DNA from: an uncultured bacterium
GTDB lineage: Bacteria > Patescibacteriota > Minisyncoccia > Spechtbacterales > HO2-43-30
Direction of reading: 5' to 3'
Length of the DNA: 12,389 nucleotides
Assembly: GCA_913054525.1 (NCBI GenBank)
Contig: CAJXHR010000008.1
Span: forward strand, 1-12,389
A model generated the notes under the pieces. It was not told the DNA's origin and made no database searches. It worked only from the letters and a program-made list of their open reading frames with translations. A program made the position numbers and the translations under genes. Numbering within the stretch: the first letter of the stretch is position 1; each line of letters begins with the position of its first letter. Shown piece after piece: positions 1-5,768 of this stretch.

Positions 1-241
1 GAAGCATATGATGCTCGCAAAGAGAGTAAAAATCAATATCGCGGGCAACAACCATTTCGCTGTAGCCCTCGTTATCGAAAACGGTTATTAAATCCTTGGG
101 GTCCTTTCCATATCCCTCAAAAAGCTTCTCGAAACTTTTTGCAACCCGTTGTGGTGTTTCACGCAAACCTTCGCGGCCCGGATCTTCGCCTATTTCCGTA
201 ATAAGCCCCTGAACAAATTGTGCAATCTGTGCCTTATCCAT
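1..241 (-). CDS. folE: GTP cyclohydrolase I, N-terminal part (cut by window edge)
   Basis: FolE converts GTP to 7,8-dihydroneopterin triphosphate, the first step of folate (pterin) synthesis, as a cytosolic Zn-dependent homo-oligomer. The 80 visible residues contain the family N-terminal pattern EDPGREGLRETPQRVA (about residues 19-34) and the active-site motif SLCEHHM, with the zinc Cys75 and the catalytic/ligand His77-His78. The C-terminal part of about 100-110 residues lies outside the window. The start is fixed: an in-frame TAA lies 9 nt upstream of the ATG. There is no Shine-Dalgarno sequence, and the best -10-like element is only 8 nt upstream, so a leaderless transcript is plausible. 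The gene is divergent from the folP fragment at 349, and both belong to one pathway. The family call is firm; the leaderless reading is inference. Confidence 0.95.
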   Translation of the reverse strand, partial: MDKAQIAQFVQGLITEIGEDPGREGLRETPQRVAKSFEKLFEGYGKDPKDLITVFDNEGYSEMVVARDIDFYSLCEHHML

Positions 242-249
242 ATGACTGT

Positions 250-280
250 ATTACATAACATACATACGGAAAATAGTCAA
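250..280 (-). promoter_or_regulatory. Possible folE promoter
   Basis: On the minus strand TTGACT (275-280) and TGTAAT (250-255; 5 of 6 to the consensus -10) are separated by 19 nt. The spacing is long and the -10 lies only 8 nt from the folE ATG, so transcription would begin at or near the start codon. No better candidate is visible before folE. The call is weak because of the spacer. Confidence 0.35.
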
Positions 281-282
281 AG

Positions 283-298
283 ATGTCTATATTGACAT
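283..298. promoter_or_regulatory. Dyad between divergent folE and folP fragment
   Basis: ATGTC (283-287) and GACAT (294-298) form a 5-bp inverted repeat around a 6-nt AT spacer. A second nested pair, GTCAA (276-280) and TTGAC (292-296), flanks it. The site sits just upstream of the folE -35-like element and covers a plus-strand TTGACA, so it could be an operator shared by the two divergent genes. No matching -10 for that plus-strand TTGACA is convincing. Short dyads in AT-rich DNA also arise by chance. Confidence 0.25.
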
Positions 299-345
299 AT
301 GAAATATTTGTAGTACCGTTAAGCAGAATATGCAAATTGAGGTGA

Positions 346-474
<129 letters not shown>

Positions 475-501
475 GAAAAACTATACACGAAATGCAAAAA
501 G

Positions 502-527
502 AAAACCCGCTTAAATAAGCGGGTTTT
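502..527. terminator. Intrinsic terminator after aminotransferase gene
   Basis: A perfect 11-bp inverted repeat (AAAACCCGCTT / AAGCGGGTTTT) encloses the 4-nt loop AAAT. Read on the minus strand it is followed by TTTTCTTTTT, a typical U-tract, 12 nt after the aminotransferase stop. It also has a short T-run on the plus strand, where it would end transcription through the folP fragment. Confidence 0.9.
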
Positions 528-538
528 ATGTTGAAAAA

Positions 539-1900
539 TTATCCCATATAATTCCTTACTGCCTCTGCGTATGCCTTTCCAAATACAACGATTGCATCAT
601 CGATGTGCTTCCTTGTTACGCATAAAGGAGGTGCGAAGCGGTTGACGGCAATCCCTGATGGGAGTGTTAGTAATCCAAAATTTTCACAAGCTTTCCACAC
701 ATTCTTGCTGAATACCGGGTCAATTGCTCCCGTGCCTGGGTTGCAAAATTCTACGCCTATAAGCAGGCCCAATCCCCTTATATCTCCCACGTACTGCATA
801 CCGCGGCATGCTCTGCGAAGAGATTGAAGAAAATAATCCCCCATTTCACGAGAATTTGCCGCAAGTTCCTGCTCATGCAGCTCGCTTATAGCCTCATTAA
901 GCACCGCTCCAAATACTGGGTCGGCGCCAAAAGTACCTCCGTTTTCGCCGTACTCTTGGAAAGTAAACTCATCACTTACAATCATTCCGCAAACCGGTAA
1001 TACGCCGTATCCGGCACCTTTCCCAAACACTACGATATCCGGCTCAATGCCATATAGAGTATACGCCCAGGGGTCCCCCCCGCAGCGGCCGAAACCTGTC
1101 TGCACCTCGTCTATTATTAGAGGTATGCCCGCTGCATTACATTTTTCCTCAAGGGTAGTAAGAGCTCCTCTATCGATAACGTTTATACCGCCCTCTCCCT
1201 GGACAATTTCCGTAAATACGCCCAGTATAAAACTTGGTCCATAAAGCTTTAAGCTTCTATCTAGATCTTCATAAAATTGGCCGCACGATTCTTCGTCTCC
1301 TTGCCTAGGGAAAGCTAACTCGCATTGTTTATACGGTAAACTTAGCCCGTGAAAACGTCCCTTCTGCCCTTGATCCATCAGAGAGCTTGCTCCATGACTT
1401 CTTCCGTGGAATGATTTAGCCAAATGCATAAATACCTGTTTTTCCGGATGGGCTACCGGATTCCGGTGGTCCCGCGCCATCGCAGCCGCCTTCATGGCTA
1501 CTTCTATTCCTATTGTTCCGGAGGTACATCCAAAAAATCGGCCACGTCCACCACGTATTGGCGTAACATCCAGTAACTTATTCGCAGCCTCTAGCATGTG
1601 CACATTTGGATAATAAGCACCGTTCATCATCAACATACCAGTCTCTTTGTATACTTCAGATATGGCGTCTACTGCCGGCTGCAGGCAGCTTCCGTATCCG
1701 AAATTAGCCACGCTTATACCAGAATTGAATTGTAGATATTTATTTCCGTCGACATCTTCTAATTCAACGCCTTCGGCTCGTTTAGGCACGACAAGTGACG
1801 GAAGTAGAGTTTTTGCCATTACCCTATCCCAGTCTTCCAAAATGCTTTGCCCTTGCGGTCCCGGAAGTTCACGAAATTCACCAACCTTAGCAGGGCACAT
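539..1900 (-). CDS. Class III PLP-dependent aminotransferase, substrate unknown
   Basis: A complete fold-type I aminotransferase of 453 aa, the usual length for class III (acetylornithine / ornithine / 4-aminobutyrate group). The N-terminal GP-x16-P and VWDVDGNKYL-like stretch (EDVDGNKYLQFNSGI, 48-62) resembles archaeal broad-specificity members. Conserved elements are the FHGR block (164-167), TEIVQGEGG (230-238), the PLP-pyridine Asp264 in IIDEVQTGFGR, the Schiff-base Lys294 in FGKGAGYG, GGTFG (321-325) and RGLGL (375-379). Two usual motifs deviate: SGTIGIE (127-133) replaces the common SGAEANE, and NFGYG (66-70) replaces the common GH-x-HP. The start is well supported by AAGGAG 7 nt upstream. 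It lies directly downstream of the CADD gene on the same strand but behind a terminator and with its own promoter. A role linked to pABA or folate is inferred from position only; arginine or GABA metabolism cannot be excluded, though no arg gene is nearby. Confidence 0.9.
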   Translation of the reverse strand: MCPAKVGEFRELPGPQGQSILEDWDRVMAKTLLPSLVVPKRAEGVELEDVDGNKYLQFNSGISVANFGYGSCLQPAVDAISEVYKETGMLMMNGAYYPNVHMLEAANKLLDVTPIRGGRGRFFGCTSGTIGIEVAMKAAAMARDHRNPVAHPEKQVFMHLAKSFHGRSHGASSLMDQGQKGRFHGLSLPYKQCELAFPRQGDEESCGQFYEDLDRSLKLYGPSFILGVFTEIVQGEGGINVIDRGALTTLEEKCNAAGIPLIIDEVQTGFGRCGGDPWAYTLYGIEPDIVVFGKGAGYGVLPVCGMIVSDEFTFQEYGENGGTFGADPVFGAVLNEAISELHEQELAANSREMGDYFLQSLRRACRGMQYVGDIRGLGLLIGVEFCNPGTGAIDPVFSKNVWKACENFGLLTLPSGIAVNRFAPPLCVTRKHIDDAIVVFGKAYAEAVRNYMG

Positions 1901-1907
1901 ATCCGTA

Positions 1908-1967
1908 CTCCTTATAAAAATTTTAAAGATCGTGCTTAATTATCACATATAAAGTATCTAAAATCAA
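1908..1967 (-). promoter_or_regulatory. Promoter and SD of the aminotransferase gene
   Basis: TTGATT (1962-1967), a 17-nt spacer, then GATAAT (1939-1944) preceded by TG one base upstream (extended -10). The expected transcription start is near 1932, giving an untranslated leader of about 30 nt that ends in AAGGAG (1908-1913). It lies between the CADD terminator and the aminotransferase start, so the gene can be expressed independently of CADD. Confidence 0.75.
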
Positions 1968-1988
1968 TGTCGCAATTCTCAAAAAGAA

Positions 1989-2009
1989 AAACAGCCCATA
2001 GGGCTGTTT
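1989..2009 (-). terminator. Intrinsic terminator after CADD gene
   Basis: A perfect 9-bp stem (AAACAGCCC / GGGCTGTTT) with a 3-nt loop, followed on the minus strand by TTTTTCTTTTT when the end of the stem is included. It begins 7 nt past the CADD stop codon. Confidence 0.92.
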
Positions 2010-2016
2010 AATTTAT

Positions 2017-2736
2017 TTATGAAGCTGTTACGTACTCTGCGTATACGCCGTCAAGGAATTTTTCCAGGGACTCCGCGCCTTTTTCTGCTCCGTGCAGGGC
2101 AAGCTCTTGTTCCTGTAAGGTCCGGCAGCTTGAGGCAAGAATTTCTGCTTCGCGACGGCTATGCTCTATGTCGGCATGTTCGTGCTCGGTAAAGAATTCG
2201 ATTGCCCGAGCGTCGTTTATTCCATAGAATTTCTCAAGGCCTTCTCGCTTTGTCCGCGCGACTGCGGGGGCTTGCGATTCATAGGCGTACAATGCGGCAA
2301 CACCCGTAAACCAGGGATTATGTTGAGTCAGTGAACAGAAGTCCTCTACCAGATATTTGGTGTGATTTAAAAGATCCGCGGAAAGCACTTCATCGCGCGT
2401 AATACCGAGGCCGTCGGTAAATCGCAGCCATAGCTCGCGGTGCCACGGGTCAGTACTGCCATCGGGAGATCGTTCCTCATCTACCAGATTATCCAACATC
2501 AAACGCCTTGTTTCGTAATTATTTCCGCAGCGCGAGTGAATCGCGCTTACAAATTGAGGAAAACTCTGCTCAAACCAGAAATACTGCTTAGCGTATTTCT
2601 GCAGAATATCAAGTGTAAGCTCTCCATTGCTCCAGGCCCGGTAAAATGGATGCTTCAGCATCGAGTGTTCGGCAATGACCGCGTCCAGCTGCCGTAAAAA
2701 TTCCTGTTCCGACATAGCTCTATCCCGATCCGGCAT
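2017..2736 (-). CDS. CADD-family self-sacrificing p-aminobenzoate synthase (predicted)
   Basis: A 239-aa all-helical protein of the heme-oxygenase-like/PqqC-TenA fold, closest to Chlamydia CADD (CT610). From established work CADD is a dinuclear-metal oxygenase that makes pABA for folate from its own Tyr27, with Lys152 as amino donor. Aligned by eye to my recollection of CADD, Tyr32 in HPFYRAW matches Tyr27 and Lys163 in ARTK matches Lys152. The metal ligands map as Glu87 (DEE), His99 (WHRELW), Glu153 (YESQ), His185, Asp189 and His192 (HEHADIEH). Other shared blocks are SAIHSRC (64-70), LDNLVDEE (81-88) and GVAALYAYESQ (145-155). The start at 2736 has a near-perfect SD (GGAGGTGAT); Met8 is an alternative. 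The gene has its own promoter and terminator and sits beside folate genes, which fits the role. TenA thiaminase or PqqC is unlikely, as no thiamine or PQQ genes are near and the CADD residues are retained. Function is inferred, not shown. Confidence 0.88.
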   Translation of the reverse strand: MPDRDRAMSEQEFLRQLDAVIAEHSMLKHPFYRAWSNGELTLDILQKYAKQYFWFEQSFPQFVSAIHSRCGNNYETRRLMLDNLVDEERSPDGSTDPWHRELWLRFTDGLGITRDEVLSADLLNHTKYLVEDFCSLTQHNPWFTGVAALYAYESQAPAVARTKREGLEKFYGINDARAIEFFTEHEHADIEHSRREAEILASSCRTLQEQELALHGAEKGAESLEKFLDGVYAEYVTAS

Positions 2737-2738
2737 AT

Positions 2739-2747
2739 ATCACCTCC
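2739..2747 (-). promoter_or_regulatory. Near-perfect Shine-Dalgarno of the CADD gene
   Basis: GGAGGTGAT is complementary to nine bases at the 3' end of 16S rRNA and ends 2 nt before the ATG, with GGAGG itself 6 nt away. It decides the start at 2736. It contrasts with the SD-less starts of dnaG, rpoD, nif3 and the zinc-ribbon gene. Confidence 0.9.
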
Positions 2748-2776
2748 AGTCTAACTTTAACCAAAGACCTATTATC

Positions 2777-2805
2777 CATATAGCATATTTATAAAAATTT
2801 GCCAA
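2777..2805 (-). promoter_or_regulatory. CADD promoter
   Basis: TTGGCA (2800-2805; 5 of 6) is followed after 17 nt by TATATG (2777-2782) with TG one base upstream. A second -10-like GATAAT lies immediately next to it (2771-2776). The -35 overlaps the edge of the large palindromic terminator by 2 nt, so the promoter sits directly against the previous gene's terminator. Confidence 0.65.
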
Positions 2806-2847
2806 TAATAAAAATACCCCGGCCGCGGCCGGGGTATTTTTATTATT
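2804..2847. terminator. 44-bp perfect palindrome, terminator of zinc-ribbon gene
   Basis: Two 22-nt arms are exactly complementary with no loop. The GC-rich core (CCCCGGCCG and its complement) is flanked by AT runs (AATAATAAAAATA and its complement). On the minus strand the stem ends in TATTTTTATTATT, a workable U-tract; the symmetric form would also work on the plus strand. It touches the stop codon of the zinc-ribbon gene at one end and the CADD -35 at the other. Confidence 0.85.
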
Positions 2848-3035
2848 TAGCGATCGTCGCTTCGAAATGATTCGCGTCGCTTTCGGTAACAGTCGCGGCA
2901 TCGAAGGTTAGCGTTTCTTGCAGGATCGGGCTGAAACGGAAGTTCCGTTATCGGAGCGCTGCAATCCGCACATTTTTCATTAACCTGATACATTGGCCGT
3001 GGCTGAAAACCGCCATTGGTTTGTTCGTCTGCCAT
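2847..3035 (-). CDS. Small CxxC/CxxC zinc-ribbon protein
   Basis: A 62-aa protein with two CxxC pairs, Cys22/Cys25 (KCADCSAPI) and Cys46/Cys49 (RCRDCYRKR), 20 residues apart, followed by a basic tail. The stretch ITELPFQPDP between the pairs is typical of a small zinc-binding domain family that is very common in CPR bacteria and some Chloroflexi, usually annotated as a zinc-ribbon or CxxC-x-CxxC domain protein. A single Zn and a nucleic-acid-binding or regulatory role are inferred from the fold type; no function is established. The ATG has no SD (the upstream bases are CACAAAAATAAA). Transcription appears to come from the consensus promoter at 3171-3198, which leaves a long leader. It is ended by the 44-bp palindrome. 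Confidence 0.85.
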   Translation of the reverse strand: MADEQTNGGFQPRPMYQVNEKCADCSAPITELPFQPDPARNANLRCRDCYRKRRESFRSDDR

Positions 3036-3164
3036 TTTATTTTTGTGTTTACGTTACTTATGACCTTTTAGAGAGTCGAGATAAAATGGCGTACTCGTTA
3101 AACGATTGTCTACCAAGCTGAGCTTGGTCTACTTTGGCCTATTTTAATCTTTAGCTACTCTTAG
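3036..3164 (-). promoter_or_regulatory. Long 5' leader of the zinc-ribbon gene, structured
   Basis: The promoter at 3171-3198 predicts a transcript start near 3164, leaving about 129 nt before the SD-less ATG. The leader contains a perfect 8-bp inverted repeat with a 1-nt centre (ACCAAGCT and AGCTTGGT, 3112-3128) and a small TCGTT/AACGA hairpin next to it (about 3095-3105). No known riboswitch is recognised and there is no U-tract that would mark attenuation. The region could instead be a small RNA or hold a protein-binding site. Confidence 0.4.
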
Positions 3165-3170
3165 TAACCT

Positions 3171-3198
3171 ATTATACTCTTCTCAAAATATTTGTCAA
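3171..3198 (-). promoter_or_regulatory. Full-consensus sigma-70 promoter
   Basis: TTGACA (3193-3198) and TATAAT (3171-3176), both exact, are separated by 16 nt. It lies about 30 nt past the stop of the membrane-protein gene and points at the zinc-ribbon gene. It is the strongest promoter match in the window. Confidence 0.88.
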
Positions 3199-3230
3199 CA
3201 GGGGTAGCTGGACTGGATTTAGGGAACCTG

Positions 3231-4235
3231 TTAGTCGCCCGAATATCGTTCCAGAATTTTTTCGAATATTCCGCGAGATAAAAATATAGCGCCGGCAAAA
3301 AGGATATAGAAAAACGCAATCTGCCAATACGTAAGCGTAAGCGATCTAAACCCATCGAGGGCGGTCACGCTCGCCCAGGCGGTAATCGATACGGCTCCCG
3401 AAATGCCGACAATCTTTTTAAGGGAAGATGGTATATATTCGCTATTCATACGCTCCTGAAATGAGATAATTGCGCGCGAAATCGGGCCGGAGAGAAGCGC
3501 TCCATTTATAATAACAATACCGATCAACGTCTGCATAAACAGGATGCGGGGTATTGAAAGAAATTCTTCCTGAAATATAAGGCCGACATTAATAAAATCA
3601 AGCCCCAAGCCAAGCCATACTCCGCCCGTTATCAATGGAAAAATTTTTGTCAGATACGGACGGAGGTTGAACTTCAGCGCTATGAAAAGAAAGTCCACTA
3701 TTACGACGCTTCCGAGGGTAAAAATAGAGTGCCAGCCGTGCAAGGATGCGGCAATATCGTGGCGGAAAGATCCAAGGGGCGCCCATGGGTATAAAAGTAA
3801 GGCGCTTATGATCAGAAAAAATGCCCCGAAAAACCAGCCAATATGCTTATAGAAAAATGCGCGCCTTATCAAAAATGCGGCAAATCCCGCTAAGCCTAAA
3901 ATTACGTAAGCAACATATAGGCCATACTGCTTGTAAGTCGCGTTGATTAACCCGGCAGATGTTTCCGCGATAGAAATTCCCTCATGGGCGCTGATACAAA
4001 AAACGCATTGCGATATCGCGATAACCGCCCACACGGCGCTAAACAAAAAAAACGCCGGGAAAAATATTAAAATCAACTTTTGGGAGACGCCCTGCCATAA
4101 CGCGGAAGATCGTGCGTCTTTAGTTTTTTTGCCCAGAAACAAAAAAACACATCCCCAAAACGCCGCGGCACCGGCTACCGAAAGCCCCAGCTGCCGGAAA
4201 AATATTAAAACTTCAAATATTTCTATTCCAAACAT
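3231..4235 (-). CDS. Polytopic membrane protein, unknown function
   Basis: A 334-aa very hydrophobic protein with about nine membrane helices, at roughly 15-35, 53-76, 105-124, 132-150, 168-188, 200-222, 230-249, 273-292 and 303-322, with short Lys/Arg-rich loops between some of them. Possible functional residues are a Cys77/Cys80 pair (QCVFCISAH) in the segment after the second helix, and a polar HGWHS motif (166-170) entering the fifth. No signal peptide beyond the first helix and no enzyme motif is recognised. The start overlaps the end of the small upstream ORF by 23 nt, suggesting translational coupling; a weak GGGG lies before it. It is the last gene of the run that starts with nif3, and no terminator is visible after it. 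A transporter or a redox membrane protein is possible; I cannot assign a family. Confidence 0.7.
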   Translation of the reverse strand: MFGIEIFEVLIFFRQLGLSVAGAAAFWGCVFLFLGKKTKDARSSALWQGVSQKLILIFFPAFFLFSAVWAVIAISQCVFCISAHEGISIAETSAGLINATYKQYGLYVAYVILGLAGFAAFLIRRAFFYKHIGWFFGAFFLIISALLLYPWAPLGSFRHDIAASLHGWHSIFTLGSVVIVDFLFIALKFNLRPYLTKIFPLITGGVWLGLGLDFINVGLIFQEEFLSIPRILFMQTLIGIVIINGALLSGPISRAIISFQERMNSEYIPSSLKKIVGISGAVSITAWASVTALDGFRSLTLTYWQIAFFYILFAGAIFLSRGIFEKILERYSGD

Positions 4236-4479
4236 AGATAATAACCCCGATTAGGTAAATCGCTTTCGCACTTGCCCATAAGCCAAATCCTCCTTCATCA
4301 AGAAATGCCGCGGAAATTAGCATGAATATTCCGGCAAAAATAAAAACCCACTCGTTCAGTTTAAGTGAAAATTGTCTCCCTGCGGGAGATCCTCCGTAGG
4401 GGGAAAAATTGCAAAATTGAAAATTTCTCTTAATATCCTTCAAGTTTTTTATAATGATGATGGCGACGCATTTTTTCAA
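4213..4479 (-). CDS. Small two-TM membrane protein, start uncertain
   Basis: The reading frame could encode up to 88 aa, but its first 16 codons lie inside the end of rpoD, so the true start is probably later. The credible part begins around LNEWVFIF (from about 4359) and holds two hydrophobic segments, [17 protein letters not shown] and [14 protein letters not shown], separated by DEGGFGLW. No ATG lies between rpoD and this core; a CTG (4359-4357) or another non-ATG start would be needed. Two small hairpins, including TCTCCC/GGGAGA (4375-4389) with only a short T-run, sit between rpoD and the core. The frame overlaps the start of the nine-TM gene by 23 nt, which favours a real coupled gene. 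It could also be a remnant of an N-terminal piece of that gene. Confidence 0.5.
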   Translation of the reverse strand: MKKCVAIIIIKNLKDIKRNFQFCNFSPYGGSPAGRQFSLKLNEWVFIFAGIFMLISAAFLDEGGFGLWASAKAIYLIGVIIYVWNRNI

Positions 4480-5758
4480 GGGCTTTCGCTTCTATTTGGC
4501 GTATTCTCTCGCGCGTAACGCCAAATTCTTTGCCGACTTCTTCGAGGGTATGTGTTATGCCGTCCGTAAGCCCAAATCTCATATCAAGTATTTTCTTTTC
4601 CCGGGGCGAAAGATCGTCGAGTATATCCTCTAGCCTGTCCCTGAGCAAAGCGCGCGCGGCAGACATTATGGGAGTTATCTCTTTTTCGTCCTCTATAAAC
4701 TCCCCCAGCACGCTATCCTCATCATCTTCTCCAACCGGCGCCTCAAGGGAGACCGTCTCTTGTGATATCTTTTGTATGTGCCGCACCTTTGCCGGCTCCA
4801 GACCCATCTCCGACGCGATTTCCTCCGCCATTGGCTCTCGCCCCAAGTCTTGCAAAAGCTGACGCCGTATTTGAGTATACTTAGAAATCGTCTCTACCAT
4901 GTGCACGGGTATCCTTATAGTGCGCGCCTGATCCGCCAACGCGCGCGTAACTGCCTGGCGTATCCACCATGTCGCGTATGTTGAAAATTTATATCCGCGC
5001 CTGTAATCAAACTTTTCAACAGCACGAAAAAGGCCGATGTTTCCCTCCTGAATAAGATCAAGAAGTGTCAGATTCGGGCTTCTGCCGACGTACCTCTTGG
5101 CAATGGAAACCACTAAGCGAAGATTAGCAGTCAAAAGTTTTTGCTTTGCCTCCTGGTCGCCCATTTCAATCCGGCGCGCTAATTCCTTTTCCTCATCGGC
5201 GGTCAAAAAGGATACCCTTCCAATCTCTCGGAGATACATCTGCACAGAGTCAAACTGCACATTTCCAGGATTAATATCTTTTTCTGTCCTTGATACTTCC
5301 TGCTCGGAGGGTTCGCGGAGCAGTTCTTTGCTTTCGCTAATATTTATATTGGCTGCGGCGAGCTCGTCATAAACCTTTTCCAACCCCTCTATATCCAACT
5401 CCGCATTTGGGATAAGGTTCATAATTTCTCCGTATGTCACAAACCCCCTCTGCCTTCCGCGCGAAAGAAGAGTTGCAAGTCCCTCGCTCCAGCCGGCGGA
5501 AAGACCGCCTTTTTTTATTTTCGCTTGGGATTTTTTTGGCTTGGGCTTTGCAGGGTACTGGTCGGTACCCTGCTTCGCTTTTTGCTTCGCGGGCTGCTTG
5601 ACCGCAGGCTTCTTGGCAGGTTTTTTAGGCGCGACTGTACGGGTCTTCGCACGGGGCTCCTGGGGCTTGCGGGGCTTTGGTTTTGTAATTTTTCCGCCCG
5701 AGGCGGATCTGCCCTTGGCGGAAGCTTTTGTGGTTTTTTTTATGATTTTTCCTTTCAT
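4430..5758 (-). CDS. rpoD: Primary sigma factor RpoD (sigma-70)
   Basis: The housekeeping sigma factor that directs RNA polymerase to -35/-10 promoters. The 442 aa show, in order: a Lys/Pro/Ala-rich basic tail (1-86); a region 1.1-like domain (88-140); region 1.2 ([12 protein letters not shown], 170-181); region 2 with [10 protein letters not shown] (234-243), [21 protein letters not shown] (250-270) and RTIRIPVHM (279-287); region 3 (about 290-355); and region 4 with [19 protein letters not shown] (414-432), the -35-binding helix-turn-helix. Regions 2.4 and 4.2 are near identical to the E. coli protein, matching the consensus promoters seen here. The gene starts 10 nt after dnaG, the classic macromolecular-synthesis pairing, with no SD before its ATG. 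The E. coli-type long non-conserved insert between 1.2 and 2.1 is absent, as in most short sigma-A proteins. Confidence 0.97.
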   Translation of the reverse strand: MKGKIIKKTTKASAKGRSASGGKITKPKPRKPQEPRAKTRTVAPKKPAKKPAVKQPAKQKAKQGTDQYPAKPKPKKSQAKIKKGGLSAGWSEGLATLLSRGRQRGFVTYGEIMNLIPNAELDIEGLEKVYDELAAANINISESKELLREPSEQEVSRTEKDINPGNVQFDSVQMYLREIGRVSFLTADEEKELARRIEMGDQEAKQKLLTANLRLVVSIAKRYVGRSPNLTLLDLIQEGNIGLFRAVEKFDYRRGYKFSTYATWWIRQAVTRALADQARTIRIPVHMVETISKYTQIRRQLLQDLGREPMAEEIASEMGLEPAKVRHIQKISQETVSLEAPVGEDDEDSVLGEFIEDEKEITPIMSAARALLRDRLEDILDDLSPREKKILDMRFGLTDGITHTLEEVGKEFGVTRERIRQIEAKALEKMRRHHHYKKLEGY

Positions 5759-5768
5759 AAATAAATAT

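Noticed and set aside
292..320. Plus-strand promoter for the folP fragment built on TTGACA at 292-297
   Set aside because: No acceptable -10 lies 16-18 nt downstream (the bases there are ACCGTT), so the exact -35 match alone is not enough.
2017..2736. TenA thiaminase or PqqC assignment for the CADD gene
   Set aside because: Same fold, but the CADD-specific metal ligands and the Tyr/Lys pair are present, and the neighbours are folate genes, not thiamine or PQQ genes.
5097..5764. Several long frames antisense to rpoD and dnaG
   Set aside because: They are mirror frames of strongly conserved genes and show only low-complexity or Ser/Phe/Leu-rich translations.
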